From: Chloroflexota bacterium
Lineage (GTDB): Bacteria; Chloroflexota; Dehalococcoidia; Lucifugimonadales; Lucifugimonadaceae
Length of the DNA stretch: 6,834 nucleotides
Assembly (NCBI GenBank): GCA_029262715.1
Contig: JAJCYX010000128.1
Coordinates: 1 to 6,834, forward strand
Direction of reading: 5' to 3'
Positions within the stretch are counted from its first letter, which is position 1. Each line of letters begins with the position of its first letter. The notes below the pieces were generated by a model. That model did no database searches and was not told where the DNA came from. It worked only from the letters and a program-made list of their open reading frames with translations. This document shows positions 1 through 4,728 of this stretch, piece by piece. Made by a program: the position numbers and the translations under genes.

Positions 1-2238
1 CGTTGATATTGCAGGTGTAGGTGTCGCCGTTGGCTGCGCTACCGGAGACGGCGTGGCGACCGGAGTTGCAGTAGCAATTACAGGTGTTGGGCTTGCTTCA
101 ACCGGGTTGCCGTTCCCGTTTGCGGTCAGTGCAACTACACCAAACATGGAGAACCCACCTGCCGCTCCTGCAAACACGACTGTGCACACAGCAACATCGC
201 CTACCACCTCACAGGAAGCAGGAGCCGCGTGCGGTACACCGTCATCTCCAACCTTCGTGATGAAAATCTCTTTGCCGTTGGCCTGGCGGTCGTCGTACCA
301 CGTCCGGCTCACGGTCAGAGTCACAGTGTTATCGCCAAGCTCGTCGTTCGTCACACCCTCTTTGTCTACAACAACTATGAACGCAATATCGGCGGCAGGA
401 TCTTCAAGCTCACCCTCCGAATTGCTGGCTGCTAGCTGGAATGAAACCAACGCTCCCGGCTCTTCGCCCAAATCATCAACAAACCGGGCATTGAGCCCAA
501 TGGAGTCCGGCAGAGTGGTCATCGAAACGCCGAAAGCCGCTCCCGCCTGCGTAACCAGCCCGCCGGCACCTGTAAATGCCTCCGGGGCAGCTGGCGCAAA
601 CACGAGTTGAGGGTCATCGATCTGAACCAGCAGTGAATCGGTCCCGGTGTTGATTTGAGCAGCACCGGTGATAGATATCTGGTCGTTGACTAAGAGAGTC
701 GCCGTGCCAGTGCCGTTCGTGATGTTCAGTTTCAGGTTTCCGATCGTTGAGTTGAGATTCGTAGGCGTCGTGGAACTACGGTTGATCGACTCGATAGAGA
801 ACTCCACCAACAGTCTCGAGCCCACCGAAGTGATCGTCGGATCTCCTCCGCTTAGAGTGATATCCACGCCGAACGCCTCTGACACCTCCTGCTCGAAACT
901 CTCAAGCTCCAAGGCGGTAGCACCGACGACTGGTGAAGATGCAGGTGAATCACCGGGCGAACCTGATGTGGAACCTCCGGTCGTCACGCCGTTAGATAGA
1001 TCGGACGGCAGGCCATCTTCGTTCGCATTGCGGGCAATGACCCGGAACCTGTATGTCGTATCGAACGCAAGACCCGGGAATGTGGCCGAGCGCGCTCCAG
1101 GTCCAACCTGTATGCCAGCGCCAACTGCAGGTTCAGACGTGATGACGTATCCGGTCACAACCCCTGAGCCGACTGCTGCCGGAGCCTGCCAGGAGACGAC
1201 CGCCGAGACGTTGTCCGTTCTGAGCGAGGCAGAAACGCCCTGCGGCGCTCCAAGCGGCGCTAGCGGGTTCACAGCGACCGTAAGACCAGCGCCCGATCCT
1301 AGTCCCACCGTATTGGCGGCATTGATCTGAAATTGATAGGAAATCGCCGGGTCGAGGCCGGTAATCGTGGTCTCCGTCTGCTGAGCCGACACGATAACTA
1401 CGCGGCCACCCGGAAGTACCAGCAGACGGTAACTGGTGACCTCGGCTCCTCCGTCACCGAGCGGTTCGTCCCAATCCAATGCCACTCCACCGACAATCGG
1501 CGTTGTAGTCACGTTTTGAGGAGCGCTCGGAAACGTCAGCACAGGGCCAGATGGAGCCGCCGTTGGCTGAGGTAGCGCAGCACCGCCTCCACCACCCCCG
1601 CCGGATGGCGTTGTAGCCGTAGGAACCGGCGTCGGCGCAGGAGGCTCTTCAAGAAGTATCGATAGCGAACCAAACGTGTCGAAGTCGTGCCCGCCTGCAG
1701 GTTCGTACAGCTTCGTTGGTTGAGCACTGCTTGTGCTGAATAGCAGAGTCGGTTCATCGTCAGTCAATCGTGTGATCGCCAATGACATCACCTCACCAGA
1801 CTCCACGTCGCCAACGGAACCGGTAATACCGCAGATAAACCAGGTGGAGCCATCTGACACGTCTCGGCCAGTCAGGCTATAAGGCGATGTCGGGTTTCCA
1901 ATACGGTCCTGACCAGCCGCAAACAGACCTTCGCACGAGTGAGATATCGCAATTTGAGCGGGGTCGTGTTTGACGGATATCTGAATAAGGCTGATGCCGG
2001 GGCTAGTCAATCCGCTGATGTGCACGTTTACGTTTATCGTCGGGAATGGGTCTGACACATCGGCAGGGATAGGTTCCAGGACAACGTGGTTTACGGCTGT
2101 CTCGGTGTCATCTTTGAACTCGATCGCAAGGTCAACCGCTTGGGCTGAGAGGCTCGTAACGGCTACCGCAGTGCTCGCCACAACAGTTGCAAGCACCACG
2201 GCAAAACCCAACAGCAAGGATTTCGGCAGTTCTGTCAC
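1..2238 (-). CDS. Secreted modular surface protein: cohesin-like, two Fn3 domains, PGF-pre-PGF-like region, Pro/Thr stalk (3' partial)
   Basis: An unbroken frame of 746 codons runs from GTG at 2238 to the window edge, so the C-terminus is missing. The start is set by an in-frame TGA five codons upstream and by the signal peptide directly after it (hydrophobic core about residues 8-30, probable cleavage after SLSAQA near 34). No good Shine-Dalgarno sequence precedes it, so the exact start is less sure than the gene. Domains: cohesin-like beta domain about 36-197 with C102 and C136; Pro/Thr and seven-Gly linker 198-235; two fibronectin type III domains about 236-326 and 328-421, each with the core Trp (W256, W350) and the L/F-x-x-x-x-x-Y-x-F/F-x-V strand; a beta-rich region 440-707 with C676 and C685 ending in GGFSMFGVVAL, resembling the end of PGF-pre-PGF domains; then a Pro/Thr stalk from 713. 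No catalytic motif is visible. The likely role is extracellular adhesion or scaffolding, perhaps membrane-anchored beyond the window. It lies 128 bp downstream of a paralogous surface protein, on the same strand. Confidence 0.86.
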   Translation of the reverse strand, partial: MTELPKSLLLGFAVVLATVVASTAVAVTSLSAQAVDLAIEFKDDTETAVNHVVLEPIPADVSDPFPTINVNVHISGLTSPGISLIQISVKHDPAQIAISHSCEGLFAAGQDRIGNPTSPYSLTGRDVSDGSTWFICGITGSVGDVESGEVMSLAITRLTDDEPTLLFSTSSAQPTKLYEPAGGHDFDTFGSLSILLEEPPAPTPVPTATTPSGGGGGGGAALPQPTAAPSGPVLTFPSAPQNVTTTPIVGGVALDWDEPLGDGGAEVTSYRLLVLPGGRVVIVSAQQTETTITGLDPAISYQFQINAANTVGLGSGAGLTVAVNPLAPLGAPQGVSASLRTDNVSAVVSWQAPAAVGSGVVTGYVITSEPAVGAGIQVGPGARSATFPGLAFDTTYRFRVIARNANEDGLPSDLSNGVTTGGSTSGSPGDSPASSPVVGATALELESFEQEVSEAFGVDITLSGGDPTITSVGSRLLVEFSIESINRSSTTPTNLNSTIGNLKLNITNGTGTATLLVNDQISITGAAQINTGTDSLLVQIDDPQLVFAPAAPEAFTGAGGLVTQAGAAFGVSMTTLPDSIGLNARFVDDLGEEPGALVSFQLAASNSEGELEDPAADIAFIVVVDKEGVTNDELGDNTVTLTVSRTWYDDRQANGKEIFITKVGDDGVPHAAPASCEVVGDVAVCTVVFAGAAGGFSMFGVVALTANGNGNPVEASPTPVIATATPVATPSPVAQPTATPTPAIST
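976..1533 (-). other. Two tandem fibronectin type III domains
   Basis: The first covers about residues 236-326: PSAPQNVT opening, ALDWDEP with the core Trp, SYRLLV, TITGLDPAISYQFQI and NAANTVG. The second covers about 328-421: LGAPQGVSA, VVSWQAP, GYVITSEP, FPGLAFDTTYRFRVIARN. Both show the family's Trp in strand B and the Tyr-x-Phe in strand F. Such tandem domains are common spacers or binding modules in secreted bacterial proteins, and here they separate the cohesin-like domain from the C-terminal half. Confidence 0.8.
1648..2133 (-). other. Cohesin-like domain of the downstream surface protein
   Basis: Residues about 36-197 of the gene starting at 2238. The domain has short alternating hydrophobic strands, with landmarks INVNVHISGL, ISVKHDPAQI, SCEGLFAAG, WFICGITG, MSLAITRL and a final GSLSI strand. 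These match in order and spacing the N-terminal domain of the neighbouring gene (INIQHNADFEI, VCGPLYASG, FVCALQNG, SIEITRI, GDLSV). Two cysteines, C102 and C136, are in place for a disulfide. The fold assignment to the cohesin/carbohydrate-binding superfamily comes from pattern reading and needs a profile or structure search. Confidence 0.55.
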
Positions 2239-2366
2239 TTTTCGTGAAACTCAATTTCTTCCGGTATCGATGGTTCCGGTTCTTCAACTGGAACACCAGT
2301 CCTTCATTCTTCCGAAGTCCCGCACAAAATGATGCGACGAGCGATTCAACTCAGGGAGCCTGTCGG
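2239..2366. other. 128-bp spacer between the two surface-protein genes
   Basis: Contains copy 2 of the shared element and a small perfect hairpin at 2287-2300 (ACTGG/CCAGT, 4-base loop). No T-run follows it on the minus strand, so read-through from the upstream gene is possible. There is no clear Shine-Dalgarno sequence before the GTG at 2238. Confidence 0.5.
2259..2279 (-). promoter_or_regulatory. Shared upstream element, copy 2 (before the downstream surface-protein gene)
   Basis: On the minus strand it reads CCGGAA, four extra bases CCAT, then CGATACCGGAA. It ends 20 bases before the GTG start at 2238. It matches copy 1 over all 17 shared positions apart from the 4-base insertion. The CCGG halves could pair across an 11-base loop. 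No promoter hexamers are evident around it. Confidence 0.4.
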
Positions 2367-4391
2367 TCACTTCCAGGGCTGGTCACCACTAGGTAGAAGG
2401 TAGTTGCTGATTAGCATCGAAATGTCTTGCGCCGTGACTGCTGGGTAATCGGCAGGATCGATTCCTATTCCTAAGACCGGATCTGTGGCGATAACACCGC
2501 TTGCATTGATGTCGACCACGTTTCCGAAGCTGTCTTCTCTCCCTGATGCCCCGCTCAAATCTGCGGTAACGAAGAACATCGCACCAAGCAATGCGGCGAG
2601 GTCAGCACTGTCCACGACCGTGTCACCGCTCGTGATCTGCCCTCCAAGCATCATCACCGGTGTTCCCGTCAGATCAGCATCGCTTACCGAGACGTTGATC
2701 TCGTCTGGAGCAACATCACCCAGTAGGTGAGGCAGATAACCAGCCGCCCTGACCCGCAACTGGTAGTTGGTCGTTCTTGGAATATCATGGAATGCGAACG
2801 AGCCATCGACTCCGACGGCAACAGTCGCCTCGACCCCACCACCTGTGACCCTGATCAAATCGACCACTGGAGCAATAGCGAGGAGCTGTGCATCGTGCGC
2901 CGCCTGTGATGTTCCCCGATCAGGCAATCCCTGCAACTTCACCGTGCCGGCAGGAGCGATCACAGATGCAACGTCGTCGACGGTCAGTGTGAACGATTCG
3001 TTGAAAGTACCGCTCGCACCGTCGTTTGCTGTAACCACGATGGCGTAGGCGCCGACGTCACCAAAGGCCGGTGTGAACGAAAGCGTGGCCGTGCTGCCAT
3101 CCCCTGTCGGTGTAATTGCGGCAAACAGGGCTGGTATCGGACTTCCGTCGACCGTTGCAGACAGCGTCGGTATCTGACCATCGGGGTCAGAAGAGGTGAC
3201 AAACACATCCAGCGTCTTGCCTTCATCAACAGACTGGTCCGCAATCGGGATGATCGTCGGGTTCTGGTTGATGTCGTTAACGGTCAGGGTGAACGCTTCA
3301 AAGTCGTTCAATATGCCGTTCGGCGCCACAGAATCATCGGTAACCGTTACAACAACGCTATACGTTCCAGAGTCAGCAAATCCTGGATCGAAGTCGAGTG
3401 TGCCACTACCGTCACCATTGTCTATGAAGGTCGTGAATCCGGTCGGTACTCCACTGGGAATCGGAGTCAGATCGACCGTGACCGTCAGCTCCAACGTGTC
3501 ACCGTCATCATCAGTCGAACTCAAAACCAAGGGAAGATTCGCGTTCTCATCAACCGATTGACCGCCGATTGCAGCCAGCACCGGTGCGCGGTTCATGTCA
3601 TTCACAGTAACCGTGAACGTTTCGGTTCCGATAGCAGATGTGTTGTCTGCAATCACATCTACGGTGTAAACGCCTGCGTCATCGAACCCGGGAGTGATAG
3701 TGAATGTGCCCGTACTGTCCCCGTTGTCCGTAAACTGGATAAACGAGGCCGGACCACCTGCCGTCACACTGTGAGTGAGAGTGGGCGTGGTAGCAAGAGT
3801 CGCATTGACGTCGAAAATGAGCGGGCCAGCGCCTTCGTTAATACTCTGGTCGCTTACCGGGTCCAGAAAGTTCCAGACCGAAAGGTCTCCCGGTGTGGGC
3901 AGCGCAACCTCGTTACCAGCCTCGAAGAATGCAGTTTTGACCGGTCCGGTCTCCATGAGGCTAAGCAGCGACAGGCCGGTTGTCCCGGCAATTCTCGTAA
4001 TCTCAATACTGGCAACAACGCCACCGCCAGCAGCGGTCGGACCGTTCTGCAACGCACAGACAAACGCAGACCCACCATCTACATCTATGACTGCGCTGGC
4101 GAAGCCACTGGCGTATAGAGGGCCACACACACCGCCTACAAGAGTTATCTCGAAATCGGCATTGTGCTGAATGTTTATCTGCACGGTGTCTGCCTCATCG
4201 GCGAGAAGTCCGGCGACTACGATATCCACTATCTCGGTGTCGCCAACGCCCTCAAGCGCTATCGCAGGAGGATCGAAGTCCAGCGAGGTGATCGGGGCGG
4301 CTGAAGCCCGTTGAGCGTCGCCGCCCGCGACCATTGCTGCGGCCGAGATGGCCACCATGAAAATCGCTGCTATCCATCGTTGCTTGGACAT
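2367..4391 (-). CDS. Secreted modular protein with cohesin-like, Ig/cadherin-like and dockerin-like domains
   Basis: A complete protein of 674 residues. The start at 4391 is preferred over an in-frame ATG 51 codons upstream: it gives an immediate signal peptide (MSKQRW, then hydrophobic IAAIFMVAISAAAMVAGG, probable cleavage after QRASA near 31) and has GGAAG seven bases upstream, while the extra 51 residues are charged and unlike an export signal. Domains: cohesin-like 33-172 with the only two cysteines, C89 and C112; three Ig/cadherin-like repeats about 174-265, 266-373 and 374-473; carboxypeptidase-regulatory-like beta domain about 479-580 (VGVDGSFAFHDIP, YQLRVRAAGYL); dockerin-like module about 583-674 (DSADLAALLGAMF, VVDINASGVI, TAQDISMLISNYL). 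No enzymatic motif is visible. The likely role is a secreted scaffold or adhesion protein. The gene lies between a polysaccharide co-polymerase gene (337 bp upstream) and a paralogous surface protein gene (128 bp downstream), all on one strand. The dockerin call is good; the cohesin call is weaker. Confidence 0.93.
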   Translation of the reverse strand: MSKQRWIAAIFMVAISAAAMVAGGDAQRASAAPITSLDFDPPAIALEGVGDTEIVDIVVAGLLADEADTVQINIQHNADFEITLVGGVCGPLYASGFASAVIDVDGGSAFVCALQNGPTAAGGGVVASIEITRIAGTTGLSLLSLMETGPVKTAFFEAGNEVALPTPGDLSVWNFLDPVSDQSINEGAGPLIFDVNATLATTPTLTHSVTAGGPASFIQFTDNGDSTGTFTITPGFDDAGVYTVDVIADNTSAIGTETFTVTVNDMNRAPVLAAIGGQSVDENANLPLVLSSTDDDGDTLELTVTVDLTPIPSGVPTGFTTFIDNGDGSGTLDFDPGFADSGTYSVVVTVTDDSVAPNGILNDFEAFTLTVNDINQNPTIIPIADQSVDEGKTLDVFVTSSDPDGQIPTLSATVDGSPIPALFAAITPTGDGSTATLSFTPAFGDVGAYAIVVTANDGASGTFNESFTLTVDDVASVIAPAGTVKLQGLPDRGTSQAAHDAQLLAIAPVVDLIRVTGGGVEATVAVGVDGSFAFHDIPRTTNYQLRVRAAGYLPHLLGDVAPDEINVSVSDADLTGTPVMMLGGQITSGDTVVDSADLAALLGAMFFVTADLSGASGREDSFGNVVDINASGVIATDPVLGIGIDPADYPAVTAQDISMLISNYLLPSGDQPWK
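2370..2645 (-). other. C-terminal dockerin-like module with atypical calcium loops
   Basis: Residues about 583-674 of the gene starting at 4391. There are two F-hand-like halves: SGDTVVDSADLAALLGAMF and VVDINASGVI followed later by VTAQDISMLISNYL. The protein then ends in PSGDQPWK, a type of ending I associate with such modules in Chloroflexota proteins. In the first loop the usual Asp1 and Asn3 are Ile and Ser. In the second, D627, N629 and S631 are present but about 18 residues are inserted before the final helix Asp. Dockerins bind cohesins in a calcium-dependent way; binding here is untested. Confidence 0.7.
2973..3872 (-). repeat. Three tandem Ig/cadherin-like repeats within the dockerin-containing protein
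   Basis: Units lie at about 3597-3872, 3273-3596 and 2973-3272 (92, 108 and 100 codons). Each opens with a DQS(I/V)(N/D)EG-like segment (DQSINEG, GQSVDEN, DQSVDEG), continues to a GT(F/L)-x-(I/F)-x-PGF-x-D-x-G-x-Y or close variant strand pair, and ends with ETFTVTVND, EAFTLTVND or ESFTLTVDD. Acidic loops such as STDDDGDTL and SSDPDGQIP suggest calcium-stiffened linkers of cadherin-like domains. The repetition also shows at DNA level near 2980, 3280 and 3605. The units are diverged, so this is an old duplication. Confidence 0.85.
3876..4295 (-). other. Cohesin-like N-terminal domain
   Basis: Residues about 33-172 of the gene starting at 4391. It opens with SLDFDPPAIAL, a typical cohesin-type first strand, followed by DIVVAGL, QINIQHNADFEI, VCGPLYASG, AFVCALQNG, ASIEITRI and GDLSV. 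C89 and C112 are the only cysteines in the whole protein and sit at the same two landmarks as the cysteines of the neighbouring paralogue, so a conserved disulfide is likely. The fold assignment is an inference from pattern. Confidence 0.55.
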
Positions 4392-4398
4392 GTTTCTG

Positions 4399-4403
4399 CT
4401 TCC
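4399..4403 (-). promoter_or_regulatory. Ribosome binding site of the dockerin-protein gene
   Basis: GGAAG on the minus strand, seven bases before the ATG at 4391. It decides in favour of this ATG over the in-frame ATG at 4544. Confidence 0.6.
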
Positions 4404-4426
4404 GTACTCGGGATCGTATTGGTGCT

Positions 4427-4443
4427 TTCCGGTATCGTTCCGG
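4427..4443 (-). promoter_or_regulatory. Shared upstream element, copy 1 (before the dockerin-protein gene)
   Basis: On the minus strand it reads CCGGAA followed directly by CGATACCGGAA. A second copy precedes the other surface protein gene. The element sits within a larger inverted repeat (GGTG...CACC arms, 4421-4447) and ends 35 bases before the ATG, just upstream of the ribosome binding site. It could be an operator or a leader hairpin (CCGG pairing with CCGG). Function is inferred only from its recurrence. Confidence 0.4.
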
Positions 4444-4601
4444 CACCGCTGTTCCTTAGTTTTGAAGTTGGACCCGATCGATGAGTCCAGGCCGTGACGA
4501 TTCCGCGTTTCACGGTCGCCCGGCCGATATCTCTTACCTGCCATAGGTTAGAGACACAGTTTTTCGGTGCTCTTACTTAGCAGGCCTTCGGAGTCAATAT
4601 C

Positions 4602-4639
4602 TATCCGGTAACGTGTCCCCACGAAGGGGCTTCCGGATA
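4602..4639 (-). repeat. Nested hairpin in the intergenic leader
   Basis: An outer 7-bp stem TATCCGG/CCGGATA encloses an inner 4-bp CCCC/GGGG stem with a UUCGU-type loop when read as RNA from the minus strand. The total span is 38 nt. The nested, GC-rich arms make it the strongest fold in the gap. No poly-U follows, so a structured leader or processing signal fits better than a classical terminator. Confidence 0.5.
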
Positions 4640-4663
4640 TGGGTAAACGTCAGTCAGGTTGGC

Positions 4664-4682
4664 GAGTGCTGTTTGTGCACTC
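4664..4682 (-). repeat. Inverted repeat downstream of the kinase stop codon
   Basis: GAGTGC and GCACTC form a perfect 6-bp stem around a 7-base loop, 46 bases past the TGA of the upstream gene. It has no downstream U-run on the transcribed strand. It may stabilise the 3' end of the transcript or be chance. Confidence 0.4.
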
Positions 4683-4728
4683 AGCATTCAGATAGAGTTT
4701 TCCTGTTTCGTCGTTCAATTGCGCTATT

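Larger units (their letters stand above)
4392..4728. other. 337-bp intergenic region with inverted repeats, no gene seen
   Basis: This lies between the stop of the co-polymerase/kinase gene and the start of the dockerin-protein gene. The first 153 bp upstream of that start stay in frame with it, but they encode a charged, Arg-rich stretch with no family resemblance and are treated as untranslated leader. It holds three inverted repeats (4664-4682, 4602-4639, 4421-4447) and the ribosome binding site. None of the hairpins is followed by a T-run, so I do not call a Rho-independent terminator. I see no tRNA and no riboswitch I can name. Confidence 0.6.

Noticed and set aside
53..1330. Plus-strand open frames of 185 and 220 codons
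   Set aside because: They are antisense to the long minus-strand frame encoding the Fn3-containing surface protein. Low-complexity Thr/Ser/Pro content and lack of motifs mark them as shadows.
1536..1757. A 73-codon minus-strand open frame starting MNRLCYSAQ
   Set aside because: It is in another frame inside the surface-protein gene, across its Pro/Thr/Gly linker, and is Arg/Leu-rich from GC-rich codons read out of phase.
2301..2345. Short upstream open frame starting GTG CGG GAC in the 128-bp spacer
   Set aside because: Only about 13 codons, with no ribosome binding site and no resemblance to a leader peptide; chance is more likely.
4392..4544. In-frame 51-codon N-terminal extension of the dockerin-protein gene from the ATG at 4544
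   Set aside because: It would bury the signal peptide behind a charged Arg-rich stretch, and the ATG at 4391 has a well-placed GGAAG. The region also holds the shared element and a hairpin, which fits a leader.
4392..4600. Riboswitch, such as a cyclic-di-GMP type, in the leader before the dockerin-protein gene
   Set aside because: Suggested by the exopolysaccharide context and several small stems, but I could not find the conserved core of any riboswitch class I know.
4692..4724. Possible promoter TTGAAC, 18-bp spacer, TATCTG on the minus strand just after the kinase stop
   Set aside because: Both hexamers match the sigma-70 consensus weakly and the promoter code of this organism is unknown, so it is not listed as a feature.
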